Shown piece by piece: positions 25,801 to 38,500 of a stretch of 64,000 nt of DNA. The notes beneath the pieces are model-generated. The model saw only the letters and a list, made by a program, of their open reading frames with translations. It was not told the origin of the DNA and did not search any database. Within the stretch, counting starts at the first letter, position 1; each line of letters begins with the position of its first letter. The position numbers and the translations under genes are program-made. This DNA is from Lunularia cruciata (taxonomy: Eukaryota; Streptophyta; Marchantiopsida; Lunulariales; Lunulariaceae): assembly GCA_948567375.1 (NCBI GenBank), contig OX419759.1:61047493-61111492 (forward strand). Direction: 5' to 3'.

Positions 25801-26480
25801 TATTTCCGTTTCTTCAACAAAGTCACCATCTTCCTCTTACCAAAAATCTGATCTTTTTATTAAAAAGTTATGTAAATCTATGCATACACCGATCCACCTC
25901 AAAAAATATGCATTTCTACTAGGGTTATTGAGTTGCACTCTTAGTTAAGAAAATGCAATCTAACTTTTAGCATCCTTATACAATGCTCATTGAGTATGCG
26001 GGTCTAGGCTACACATTTTTTGAAGAGTTGTTTGCTCTTTGTTCACACTTGCTTGAAAGATGGTACCAATGATTCATGGAAACATAACCAAAATAACCAA
26101 TGAGATATTTTTTATTTTCAAAACTGTCCAAATAAGACTTCTTTAAGTAAGTCATGTCATGACATAATCTTGGCATTCTTGGTAATATAATGAACCTAAG
26201 AACACTCACAATGCAATATATATCAAATATATACCAAACACTACCTCAAATATCCATTGCATCAATATCAAATTATAGAGCCTTTTACCTCCAATAAGAT
26301 GAATTATACCTCTTTAATCATCACAGATCGCTTGTCTATTAATGAAATACAATTAATGAATACCCTTGCAACTAAAATAGAGTTCAATATCAATTGTTAG
26401 TCTAGTTGCAAGGGGAAATCATGTTCCATCCACCAACCCCATACATCTTGAGAAACCTTTTTGAGCAAAAACTAAAAAAA
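25800..26480 (-). pseudogene. PIF/Harbinger-like transposase relic, copy A
   Basis: Minus-strand translation in mixed frames gives MGLVDGT near 26,430, QAICDD near 26,325 and VCIDLHNFLIK near 25,870. VDGT holds the first catalytic aspartate of DDE transposases of the PIF/Harbinger (DDE_4) type, and an ACxxLHNF-like motif is the usual C-terminal signature. Stops and frameshifts are frequent. The same order is found at 53.2-53.9 kb, which supports the reading. Confidence 0.65.
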
Positions 26481-26489
26481 TCCTCTTCC

Positions 26490-28800
26490 TCTCATCTAGA
26501 TTTTCTACCCCACTTCCCTCCCAAGAATAGATAATATAGCAGTCACATCAGCAATGCCAACGTTAGCGAGGAATAGAAAGCTTGATGTAAGAGTCTGCCA
26601 GTAAAGAAAGTGAAATCAAGAGCATCAATGCAAACAATAGCTAGAGGAATAGGAAACATGCTGTAAGGGCCCACCAGGATGCAGTGCATGGATGAAGATG
26701 AAGAATGTGTGCTGGAATTGGGTAGGATGCAATGCATGGATGAAGATGAAGAATGTGTGCTGGAGTTGGTAGGAACACTGTAAACATGAGAGGTCGAGGC
26801 AGGAAGCGGTCAAAGATTGAAGAGAAAAGACTAGGGAGTGAAATAGTAGGGGAATGGAGGAGTGGAACAAAACAAGAATGCTCGAAGGATGTGGCTACAA
26901 AAACGGGTCAAAATGTAAGAGTGTAATTAGAGCGAAGCGTAAGAGGACAGGATATATAAAATATATCACACCCAGCGCTATGGACACTGGAGTCCGGAGA
27001 CGCTAAACAATTGAAGGAAGCAGAAGATGGCCATAGTAATCCACAATAACACCAATGACCTCCACGATAACACCAATGACTTCATCAGTTGCCTCACGGA
27101 GTGCTGAAGTAGCTGAGCAATTGTTAGTGCTCCTTGTCCCGAGTTTCTGCTTGAAAACTCATGAGTGCCAAGGCAAACTCGGTTGCTTCCAATAGTGCCG
27201 CTCAAAATAATAAACAGCCATCTTTCAGCAATGCCACACAAAATAATAAACCGCCAGCGGAAGGTTACAAAAATGGAAGGCTACAAAAATGAACAAATGG
27301 AGCTTAAGGTCCCAAAAGAGCAGAAATCAGACAAACTCAGAATGTAGCCATGAACGAAATAGTGAACAAGAGAAAGAAGAAAATTAGATCAAAAGCAAGA
27401 GAGTGTGAGTGATTCGAGACATCGGTAGAAAATGCCTACAAGGACAACGTCTATTAGTGTTAGTAGCAAGTAAAACCAGAGAGTGAACCACGAAGAACCC
27501 AGGAGGAGTTAGTAGGAAAACAAAGGAATGAGCAAAGTTAATTGAGTGTCAAACGGAGAGCTAGAGAGCATAAAATAAGGCAGAACAGACATGCACCCAA
27601 AGTTGGAACTAACAAGAGAGAACGCAGTATGACCTAAGCAAGAACGATGACCTAAATGAGCAAAAAACAAAGGAGCTGGGAGAGGGTTTCCGAGGGAATG
27701 ATGGCCTCGGATGCTCAAAGAGGCCTCCTGAACTGTGAAGGAAGGTAGAGCTATAGAGCGAGATGGGATCACTGTGAGATGGTGCCATGTGTCAGCCGAT
27801 CAACAGAAGGGGTATTCAGTTCATGTGAGCAGTTTAAAGGCTCGAAATAGAGATAGTGTGGAGACTAACTCCAGGAGGGATGCACTATAACTTAGTAGAC
27901 TTGATAGAATATACCGCTGTATATCATAGTAGCTATGCTACTTATTACACTACTTGTAATATCAATGTATCCTGATCAACAGGAGGGAACAAATATATCG
28001 ATCGAAGTAATGTAAGGAGTGTAATAAACAAGCTGTAATTGAAGACCTACAAATAAAAAATAAACCATTATAGGGAACTGAAAATGACAGACTGTTCAGA
28101 ACACATACAAGGGAACCATGAAGCAAAACAACAGATGTGAGTTGGGGAGAAGGGGAAGAGAGTGGATAGTCATTGATCTGAGGCAAACATGAGACATGTA
28201 TATATGTACATGAGAACTGCAGATGTTCTGACCATTGACTAAATAAAAAGTCAAGAATAAGTCTTGATGGTAAACAAGCCTACAGTAAAAACTAATGGTG
28301 TGCTCGAATTAGAGCTTCCCGCCTGGCAGAAAGAACGGATGTTCTTAAATCTCTATAGATACTAAGCCCATAAATCATGTATATCTGTATATATGGTTCT
28401 CAGCTCTATATATGGGAAGACCTTTGACAGGGGGATATTTGGTTATGTTTGTAGTGCCCTTACTCTTCTTAAAGGGTTGTAATATGAAGTGATGAAGTTC
28501 CCGGACTCTTCCGAGTGTTTTTTTTTTTAAGAAATCTTTAGTACGTACGTCTATCGACATGCGAAATAAGGGTAGACTCAGTAGCCATTTCAAATGATGG
28601 GCAGAGAAGATTAGTTTTACAAGCTACTGTAGACATCCGATTTATTATCATCTTGGTATGACAAGTGAAAGATAGAAGATTGTGAGTAGTGTCAGGCAGG
28701 CAAAACTCGAAGCCAAATTAAAATCAAGACTTGAGATACATGTCGTCCACATATGGCTAGTTAAAGCTCCCAGGCAGAAAGATGTTGGTGAATAATCTCA
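26490..28800. other. no gene recognised; 47-bp tandem duplication inside
   Basis: Mixed composition with short frames on both strands that resemble nothing known. A 47-bp unit starting ggatgca(g/a)tgcatgg is duplicated in tandem at 26,678-26,724 and 26,725-26,771 with few differences. Confidence 0.4.
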
Positions 28801-28849
28801 TAGAAGGTGAAGGTGAAGGCTCTGAGGGTACAGAAGACCTGTTCCTGTT

Positions 28850-31800
28850 TGTGCGTCTTTACGTGTAGAACAACATTTCCAGCAGAATGTAGGTCTATAC
28901 TTTGCAATTTGGTCTGTAAATACTACGGAGCTTCCGATAAACTACAGTCAAAATTTTGTCACATGGACGAAAATAATCGACTTTTTCCTTCACCAAGATA
29001 AGTCATGGACTAGTCGATATACAATTTTCCTCTTGACCATTAAGTCTTCTTCCTCGAGAAAAATTGCAGTTTCAATCTATATGTGCTCTATCTAGCTCAC
29101 TTGGGGTGCAGCGTCTATATGTACGTGAGTCAACCCTTTCCATACCTTGACAGTTTTAACTGCACTATGGAATTGGGTAGGTCTGAAACTTTTTCCTGCA
29201 AGATTTCTCATGCAGACAGACTATACTGCAAAGTAGTGAACTCTCGTACACTTACAGACAGATGTCTGAATTTAGGACAGCTCCACATCTGTGTCTCAGC
29301 CTGGGAAGCTGTCCAATAAACTCCTGAAGCGATCCAATTCTAAACTTCACGAAATCCTCAACGATGTTAACGAGGTGTCGTGTAGCCTTGAAATTGAAGC
29401 ATGAAGAGATCTCTAACCCCACCATGCTTAGTAGCTTCTCAAACCTCTCACATAGGAGGAAAGCTCCTACGTTCATCACAGCCTGCTATCAACTTGGGAT
29501 TCTCGTCAAGCCTTCAGGACAGGTCCTGAAGCCTGAAGCCGCCACGAGAATCCTCAAAACCGAACACTCTAGTTTGTGTAGGGAGATATCCTTCAGTGCA
29601 CGGACCAGATCAAGGGCACAGCAATCCATTATCTTGAAGTCGTGTAAACCGGGGAAACTAGAATAGAAATCATCGTGATCTTCCGGTGCGGAATGGTCCT
29701 ACTTAGGATTTAGACATTTAGAGCTCTCCTGAGTCAGCAAACATGGATTCAATGCCACAATTGATTAAGCCCCTCGGAGTTTCTTCAGAGTACACACTCT
29801 TCTATTACTAAACTCCACAGGGACTTGAGACGTATGTCAGACAGCGACATCATACTCGAAAGCTTCTTCGAACCAACTCTTTCGATATTAGGAAAACCCG
29901 CCGAAAGACTACAGTGGTTTTCAAGCTGTCACATTCAACTATTGACAGCTCGACTAATTAGTCAAACTGTCTAGCAAACCTCTCTGGCAGACTGTTGACA
30001 CAGAACATTTCCGCCGTGGCAGATACTCGAGGCTTTCATATCTCCAGATGAGGTAAATTAGTTTGAGACGGAAGACTGACGAGTTGCAGGTTTGTGAGGC
30101 GATACAAGTGGCCAGAAAATATCGATGTAAGTCCTGCGGGAATTACTTTCAAAACTGGCAATCCTTGCAGACCTGGGTAATTCTCTATCTTCAAGCTTTG
30201 CAACAACGTACAATGAAATTTTTTTACCTTGGAACTTGAAATCGAAAAGTGCTAAAGCCCAGGAGGCGATCAAAACTCTTAAGTAGTGATCTCAGAACCT
30301 TAACTTGAATGAGAAGATTTTCATTTGTCTCAGTTGCTGAAAGTTCTTAGGAAGCTTGTCCGTGATGAGAACGGCAGGAGGGATCAAGCGTATCCACGTC
30401 CTTGAATGCTGACCACCAATCTGGTTCACACCATCGCTAGCGCCTGGACTTCGCAAACAATTAACCATACATCGCAGTGTTCCAGGGAATTCTCGTCAAG
30501 TCATATCAATCATGTCAAGTCGTAGTAATCCAGTCATGACTACACTTAGACATTCTTAAAAAGAGCAATTTCTGAAGGTTAGCTATACATCGCCAAAGCA
30601 ACTGCAAAAGATCCTACGAGACAGACGAACATACCGATGGGTTAGAGATAGACCGGAGCTATCTCCGTTGCTGCAGGACATCCTTATTGGAAGCAAACAT
30701 GCAGTTTGAATTGTAATCACTATGCCATGTAGTGCCGAAGGATAATGATTCTGACTGACCACAATATGTCTTTTCATGGGAAGCTGAGTGGTAGGTGATA
30801 CTCACCATACACTAAAAAGCAAATGCTGCGAACCCGTCAAGGACTATATGTACCGTCCCATAGACTCTTCTGCGATTATATCCTGAGCATGATGAGCAGG
30901 CCGATAAATATTCTTCCCCGTATCAAGGAGTTGCTACCGTAGTCAAACAACTCAGAAACAGCTCAGAGATATGGGGAAGAGTATTTAGAAACCTAGTAAA
31001 TAGTAGCATTGCTACTGTACTACTGTATACCGTCCCATTTACTGCTCTGCAATTGTATCCTGATCATGAGGCCAATATATATTCTTCCCCTTAACTAAGA
31101 GTTGCTACTGAATAGTGCTATCGTATTCAGGAACAACTCAGAGATATGGGAAAGAGTATTTAAAACCCCAGTATTTAGTAGTATTCGGCAAAGGCCCTCT
31201 GCTATATTGCGGTTTGACTTCCTGAGATATGAGATATGGGGAAGAATATTTAAAAACCCAAGTAAATAGTAGTATTGCTACTGTAAGGCTGTATATCGTC
31301 CCATATACTGCTCTGCAATTGTATCTTGATCATGAGGCCAATATATATTCTTCCCCTTAACTAAGAGTTGCTACTGAAAAGTGTTGCCGTATTCAGGGAC
31401 AACTCAGAGATATGGGAAAGAGTATTTAAGACCCCAGTATATAGTAGTATCCGGCAACGGCCCTTAACTGTATTGCGGATTAACTTCCTTTAGATATAAA
31501 TCAGCCGTATGAATGATCTGTTCACGGAGTTCCTCAGACCTCGATCGATATGCAGTGTTCCGGCTTGTGTGGAATACAACCCCTCGTCAGTTCAACTCCA
31601 CATAAGCTTGAACACACTTCAGCTGTGCAGATTTTAGTGGGTATCTTAGATCAAAAGCAGCCAGATCTAGAGATATTCTCTTGTCAGTCTTCCCCACCTC
31701 ATCAAAACTCAACATGAGTTTCTTTCATAGCAGTGCATTGCCTTCCAAAGATTCTGCTTCTGCGATCTGCCAAGAGCACCTCTCCAAATGGACTCATTTC

Positions 31801-33300
31801 TTTCCAAGCCAAGATATCGGCCAATGATCTCCAGTGTAAGATGAAACCCGTCGCATTTTTCCACAAACTCGATCACCAACTCTTTTGGCATTCTTCTAGA
31901 AAACTCGGTTCAATAGGAACAACAGAAGTTTCTCATAATCCTTCTTTGGATAGAGACTGAACTCTATGATTGCTAAAGCCAGAACTCACCGTTTCGAGAA
32001 GAAAAGTTATCAGTCGACTCACTTCTCCACACAATTGATATCAGAAAGGGTATGAAGTGGTTTAGAGCCAACGTCACCTACTACGATCCACACCTTCTTT
32101 CCCTTGAACAACATCCAAACATCTCTTTCAGTCGGAAGGTCAACGTGTTCAGATTCCGTTCCTTCAGATTTTCTGCAAGATTTGTATGGCCGATTTACTC
32201 TCTTCAACAAAGAAGATGCAATGAGACTGTCCCGAAATGTTAAGGAGTACTTGCTTTCCGAGACTCGTAAAGCAAGTACTAGGCTTTTGCACTTCGTAGG
32301 GATGAGGGGGTATTGGGAAAACCGCACTGAGAATAGTTTTCCCAACAACCTCCATCCCTACTGGGGCAAAACGCAAACGCTTCGTATATCCCAGTTGATG
32401 GTTCTGGACAACATGATCTAATCGTTAACGATTCCGGCCGCATGATCTAATTCGTTCCTGGGAACTCATCAGCGGATGGGGTTCATCAAGCAGCCGTTTG
32501 TTATTCCAAGCAAGTTCTCCTGTGACAGCTGGTACCACGGTAACATAAACTTCTCAATGAATGCAAAGTTTGCATGCTACCGTGTATCAGAAAGTTAAAC
32601 ATTGCACGAGATCTAGCTCTTAGTCAGCGTTCCTTTCTATTTCGATGATTGTCATCTTGCTGGATGACAAAGTCCATGGCGTTTATAAATATTACTAACC
32701 TAAAAGGGTCCATGGGTGAAGTCTGTTCGTGGCTAGATTGTCTCCTTTCCGACTTGGACTCAGTGTGACGTACCTCATTTTCGCAGGATGCTCGGAGGAA
32801 TATTACCAGAAACAAGAAGCTGCTCGATTTCGTATCCTTTGATTTGCATGTGGTAGAATGGTCTATCCAAGCAATAACGCAGAAGTCACGCATGTCGTAA
32901 CGAGCGGATGTTTCTTCGACCACTTGCACCGTCGATCTGTAGGAAATGCTTTCCAAGTCCCGTTCCCAATCAGCCTTCACATGATCATGACCGGTATGAA
33001 CAGAGTAAAACATTGCGGAAGCTTCCTTTCACCTTAAGAAAGGCAGGATTCAGATATATCAAATACGTTAAGCACAATCCTGCATCTACATATGACAGGC
33101 ACGATTCTATGCTCGACACGGCATGGATGGATGAAGGGGAAGATGGATGAGGGCTACTCACATATTCCAATTGCAAGCCTGGCATGCAGTCTGATACATC
33201 TGTTTCATTGGGTCGCAGACACAACCTGTTCTCCAACTACGGCGATATCGCAGATTTCCGAAGACAGGTGAACCTTGAGCAACTTGAGATACACAACCAC
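28850..33300 (-). pseudogene. NLR-type disease resistance gene, decayed
   Basis: NLR proteins are intracellular immune receptors with a nucleotide-binding NB-ARC domain and leucine-rich repeats. Minus-strand motifs, in the correct order, are P-loop GMEVVGKTILS (about 32,326-32,358), kinase-2 GKKVWIVVGDVGS (about 32,064-32,102), GLPL-like CDGFHLTLEIIG (31,820-31,855) and RISLDLAAFD (about 31,651-31,680), matching the FLDIACF block. LRR-like sequence follows, for example LQSLKIENYPGLQGLPVLKV near 30,200 and SLQEFIGQLPRLRH near 29,310. The P-loop and kinase-2 lie in different frames and stops are frequent, so this is a pseudogene unless many small introns are missed. The N-terminal domain is uncertain; a fragment MFYSVHTGHDHVK at 33,013 recalls the P.FY.V block of TIR domains. 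Confidence 0.7.
30840..31495. repeat. 265-bp tandem repeat, about 2.5 units
   Basis: The segment starting gagatatggggaaga at 30,966 recurs at 31,231, a spacing of 265 bp, with about 85-90% similarity over the unit. A more diverged partial unit precedes it from about 30,840. Each unit contains aatatatattcttccccttaa and gcaattgtatc. It lies between the NB-ARC end and the LRR part of the resistance pseudogene. Confidence 0.75.
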
Positions 33301-33451
33301 CTGTCCCTCCTCTCTGGATTTAAGATTCATCCTAGATCGACTATGAAGTTCCAGAGTAGAAGGTCTCTCAAATGTTTCACGAAGTTCTGCTATGGATTTG
33401 AGTCCTCCGAGGAAACTCTTGATCTAAAATCCCCCGCCACCAAACAGACTT

Positions 33452-34037
33452 GCTTCAGAACTAGACCTCTCCGCACTGTACCCGACGAACACTGTGGGGC
33501 AGGTCTGACCACTGCCTGCAAGGTTGTGACTAATCAGCCTGCTTCAGAACTAGACAACAACTAGACTGGTACTTACTGACCACATAAATAGTAACAAAGA
33601 CAGCCGGAAAGTGTAAATCCCCACCCAAGGAACAGTAGCTGAAGCTCTCTCCATGGGAATCGAGAGGAGTAAACTTCTCCCGATTCTCATGAACATGGAC
33701 AGGTGGTGCTCGACAGAACCTTGGCCGTTCCACAACCTTGCTTCAGAATTAGAACCTTGCTTCAGAACTAGACCTCTCCACACTGTACCCGACAAACACT
33801 GTGGGGCAGGTCTGACCACTGCCTGCAAGGTTGTGACTGATCAGCCTGCTTCAGAACCAGACAACAACTAGACTGGTACTTACTGACCACAAAAATAGTA
33901 ACAAAGACAGCCAAAAGTGTAAATCCCCACCCAAGGAACAGTAACTGAAGCTCTCTCCATGGGAATCGAGAGGAGTAAACTTCTCCCGATTCCCATGAAC
34001 ATGGACAGGTGGTGCTCGACAGAACCTTCGCCATTCC
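33452..34037. repeat. 307-bp tandem duplication
   Basis: The sequence starting gcttcagaactagacctctcc at 33,452 is repeated at 33,759 and continues in parallel to 34,037 with about 95% identity. A short third partial copy (gcttcagaa) lies at the joint. Frames on the minus strand run through both units; one has a hydrophobic stretch LLAVFVTIFVV that could be a membrane helix, but no full gene is seen. Confidence 0.8.
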
Positions 34038-34298
34038 ACTCACTGCCGGTCACAGACAAACCTCTTGCACAACATTTAAATCGCTCTATTTCCAGTTGCA
34101 ATCGACTGGAGATGCATTACTGTGCTGTATATGTCCCAAGAGTATTTGATTCTACACCGCACTTCCTTGGCACTGACTGAAACTAATAACTGCTTCCGAA
34201 GGAAGGCCGGAACACTGTACCAAAGAGCATATTCACGGCTAGTTAATTCGCGTCCTGGTAGCCCACTCGATGGGAGATCGCGAGTATAATATTGTACA

Positions 34299-34319
34299 GT
34301 GGGTGTCAGATACACCCAC
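34299..34319. other. perfect 8-bp hairpin at the outer edge of the end array
   Basis: gtgggtgt and acacccac are separated by five bases. The right arm is the first copy of the 10-base word acacccacat that separates the units of the adjoining array. Confidence 0.7.
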
Positions 34320-34522
34320 ATGCGACCGCGTAGGAAAAACGAAGGATGGGAAGACCCCGTCAAGCCGTACAAGGGAGACAGACACCCACATGCGACCGCG
34401 TAGGAAAAACGAAGGATGGGAAGACCCCGTCAAGCCGTACAAGGGAGACAGACACCCACATGCGACCGCGTAGGAAAAACGAAGGATGGGAAGACCCCGT
34501 CAAGCCGTACAAGGGAGAGACA
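34313..34522 (-). repeat. three tandem 70-bp units of inverted retrotransposon 3' end
   Basis: Units start at 34,313, 34,383 and 34,453 and are virtually identical. Each holds about 59 bp equal to the reverse complement of the retrotransposon 3' end (gcgaccgcgtagg to aagggaga), followed or preceded by the spacer acacccacat. The last unit runs on into the inner part of the inverted end, through aaaatgggtaac to a hairpin at 34,533. Confidence 0.9.
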
Positions 34523-34532
34523 AAATGGGTAA

Positions 34533-34551
34533 CATGGGGCTAAGCCCCATG
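34533..34551. other. hairpin catggggct-a-agccccatg (inverted copy)
   Basis: Nine-base perfect arms around one base. It is the inverted counterpart of the hairpin that contains the ORF stop codon at 38,716-38,728. Confidence 0.85.
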
Positions 34552-35556
34552 TCTACAATCCTACAGTCTGATAATGTAGTAGTGCTTTTTTAAATTCACC
34601 TTTTGAAATTGCGAGCAAGTACGACACGTTTTGAGACCAGGAGCAGGTAAAAAAAGTCTCCTGCTGTTGTCAGCTTCGACCTTATCGCGAACTCGAATAT
34701 GTTCATCGTTAGCGGTTGTTGCGAGCTGACATGGCCACCAATTCTTGTCAGTATGTAAACGTTCATGCTCACCAAACGCTGTCGTGTACAGGATACACGT
34801 TAACGTGATACGTTCTCTACCCCACAGTTCGACGTTTTCGCAGGTGATAGCGTATTCGATGGAGATTGATTGGTTGTAGAAGATTTCCCGGAATCTTCAA
34901 CTATCCTGCTAGGATAAGCGATCACCCACTACACACGTGATAATATTCGCCCACCGACGGTGCTCGTTCAATACTGCAGTGCTTTTTGACTCCTAGCTGC
35001 AATGAGACAGAATGCTCTACAATGACAAACTGATCGATAATATTGTTTATGAAAGTAAAGAGAGAAAAAGCGTCCTCAGGAGCTGCGGGAGGAGCTGCGG
35101 GGAGAGTGTGGAGACGAGAGAGGAGAGGGAGAGACGTGAGACGATTTTGATAAAATCTGAGTGCTCTCTAGCATGTAGCCTTCGGGTGAATAGACTATTC
35201 TCTTCGTTTTTCAATTCCGGTTCCATTGGCACCTAGATTGAAGACTATGGAGAATGGAGTAGAAAGTTATGAAGTTTTTTAGTTTTTTTAGGGTTGAGAG
35301 TGATTATTATACATTGAGAGTGATGGGTTGTGAATTTTCATTTCTAATCTCTGGGTTTTCATGATTAAGTTCCATGGGAATTTAATTTGAAAATTTTGGA
35401 GACGGAAATTGAAAGTTATGAAAGTTTATAGATTTTAGGGTTGTGAGAGAGATTGTTTTCTTATGTGAGTTGGGATGTGAGGGGTTGTGGTTTTGCAGAT
35501 ATGGGGAGATATGGAGAGGAATATCATGTGTTACTATCATTATTCTTGTGCTAGCC
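34552..35556 (+). promoter_or_regulatory. leader region of retrotransposon copy 1
   Basis: About 1 kb between the inverted end array and the ORF start. It contains a direct repeat of aggagctgcggg at about 35,080-35,104, GA-rich sequence, and T-rich DNA after 35,270. In-frame codons extend upstream of the chosen start to 35,443. Part of this stretch could be host DNA if the inverted array is a separate insertion; nothing else is recognised. Confidence 0.4.
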
Positions 35557-38500
35557 ATGGCTACACCTTCCCATGTGGGGTCGCCTAGAGCGGGTCGGGA
35601 TACACCATGCCCGGTGTGTCACCGACGCTTTACCTCGCAAGGGGTAAAGACCCATGTGGGAAGGATGCACAAGGACTATGATTGGACCACTTGGGATGTC
35701 CACGTGAGACAAGCGACCACATCGACAGCAGTGACACTCGGGATTACGCACGCTTCTTCTATACCTTCGTTGATCGTTCCAGGGATACCGATCGAGTCGT
35801 GGGAGTGGTTAGCTTCTCAGGCGGGTTGCATTTTGGGGTTATTTGAGACTAGTTTTCCATGTCCACGTCTATTCCATAGGCTACCCCGCACACTCCATGA
35901 TGAGGCTAGACAGGCTTTTCGCCTACCACTGGATCGTTTGGCACGTGATCCCTTGGACGAGTTAGCGTGGTTCCTATTCCTCCTACTCCCTCGATGGTGT
36001 CTTCGTTATGCTAGAGGGGGACGTGCGGGGCATAGAGAGGTGGCGGCTAGATTTTGTCGATTCCGAGCGGGGGATTGGGCAGCCCTTCAGGAGGAGTCTG
36101 TTAGGGCTACACGATTTAGGAGACAGACATCGCCACAAGATACCATAGATTCCACTCGATTACGACGATGTAGGACATTGGGTCAGGCGGGAGAGTTTAG
36201 TAGAGCAGCACGAGCGCTACACCCTCTGTCTATAGCGAGTCCTACTGATGAGACCATCTCTTCCCTACGCTCATTGCATCCTATAGCAGTAGAGGGACTA
36301 CCACTAGAGGTCTTAGATTATCAGCCTGAGCAGCCTTTATGTCTTGATAGGTCGCTATTTGCACAAGCATTGTGCACTGCCCCTCGCCTTTCCTCAGTAG
36401 GCTTGTCAGGGATGGTTTATGAGCACCTTAGAGATTGCTTCCAGGCAGATGATCCTTCTAGTGGTTTTACCGAGTTGTTTCAGGTGGCTGCAGTAGTAGC
36501 GAGAGGAGATATTCCTATGTCTGTTAGTCGGGTCTTAGGTGCTAGTCGACTTCTCGCGATCGAGAAGGACACGGGAGGCATTAGACCGATTGCTATTGGA
36601 GAGATCTTTTTGCGTTTGGTCAGTCGTACCATTGTCCTTCAGCATCGTTCTCACTTTCGACAGCACCTTAGTCCACATCAGTTTGGAGTAGCTACACTTG
36701 GAGGATGTGAGGCTATATCTCTAGGCATTAGAGCACTCCTAGATATCCATCCGGAGTGGGTCGTCCTACAGGTGGACGTTGAGAACGCTTTTAATAGCGT
36801 CTCACGTGCATCCATCTTTAGAGAGCTTAGGGAGGCTAGTGGATCCTTGGCGAGTCTCATTCCTTTTGTGCGGTCTTTTTATGGCTCTCCTGCTTCCCTT
36901 TACTACCATCATGGTGGTTCACAGGAGGGAGTCACCGTCTTGGAGTCAGCTGTTGGTACACGTCAGGGAGATCCTTTGGGGGGGCCCTTATTTGCCATGG
37001 CTCACTTTAGAGCTCTCCTGTCTACTACTTTGGCCATGCCAGGTTGTGTATTTCCATCCTTGGCAGATGATACACACATCGTAGGCCCTGTAGATCAGAT
37101 TAGGCAGGCCTTTGACTACTTGACTACCGAGCTACATCTAGTAGGCTTGAGAGTCAAGGTGTCAAAGTGTAGGGCATGGTCCCCTTTAGGTATCCCTCCC
37201 CACCTTGAGCTTCCAGAGGGGTGTATCACATCCACAGAGGGACTTCGTGTTCTTGGAGTGCCAGTAGGATCGGAGGATTTTGTCACACGCTTCTTGGACG
37301 CTGCTCTTGCAGAGGATGTTCTCCATGTGGATGACCTTCCATTACTAGGAGATCCGCAGGTGGCATTTGGTATACTCTCTTCCAGTATTGCTCGTCGACC
37401 ATCCTACCTCATCCGTACAATTCCCCCCTCATCGTCCTTCCTATCACGTCTGAGAGCATTTGATAGGAGGATTATGGGAGTCTTTGGTGATATTATTGGA
37501 CCAGGGACTTTTGAGTGTGTGACAGGGGATTTGGCACGTAGACAGACGGCTCTACCGATCTCATGTGGTGGGGTTGGCTTGCTTTCTATGGAGGAGATGG
37601 CACCTATAGCGTTTTTGGGTAGTTGGGCTCTCTCGGCACCCCTACTTGCATCTCGTTTTGTGGTTGCTGATAGGCCGGTTTTGGAGACTTATGTGACAGA
37701 GGTGGAGGGAGGATCCTTTTCTCTCCAGGTGTTATTGCGGCAGACGAGAGATAGTCTATCTTCACGAGCACGAGAGGGTTTTCCACCGTTTGCTTCACTA
37801 TCGTCAGATTGGACTAGAGGTCTACAGTCTTCCTTGATGGAGCGACAGTGTGAGCATACGCTACATTCTCTCTTAGTTGACTCGTCCATTCCTCAGGCTA
37901 CTAGAGCACGTCTACGCTCTTGCTCCGGCAAGGGTGCAGGCTCGTGGATCCTAGCTCGACCATGCATTAGGGCTTTCCGACTCGCACCGGCTACTTTCTC
38001 TACAGCGATGAGGTTTCGCCTAGGTTTGGTCCACCCATCTGCATCTTCACTACTCACTTGTGAGTGTGGTTCTACACTAGATGCAGCGGCGGTCCACATG
38101 ACACGGTGTCCTTTTGGAGGACAGAGGATAGCTACCCATGATGCCATTAGAGACATAGTGTTTGCTATGGCACGAGAGAGTGGATACTTGGCTTGGAGGG
38201 AGCGTTCGTATGCGTTGCAGACGACACGTGTCAGGGCAGACTTATACTTGGTCCGAGATGATCAGGTGACGGTAGCGGATGTCGTGGTGACGGACCCTAC
38301 GCGAGATACAGTTTCGGAGGGAGTGATTACCCATCCCCCTGGATGGGCGGCGAGTGCAGCAGCAGGTCGCAAGGTCTCCAAGTACAGGGGCATGCAGCGA
38401 GGTCACCTCTTTGTTCCTCTAGCCTTGGAGTTATATGGAGCGATGGACACGGCATTTGACACATTTGTCAAGGAGTGCGCGAGGGCTTATCATGTTAGGC

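Noticed and set aside
34313-34522. 70-bp direct repeats resembling a small CRISPR array
   Set aside because: Units are fully identical including the spacer part, there are no cas genes, and the units are retrotransposon end sequence in a plant-like genome.
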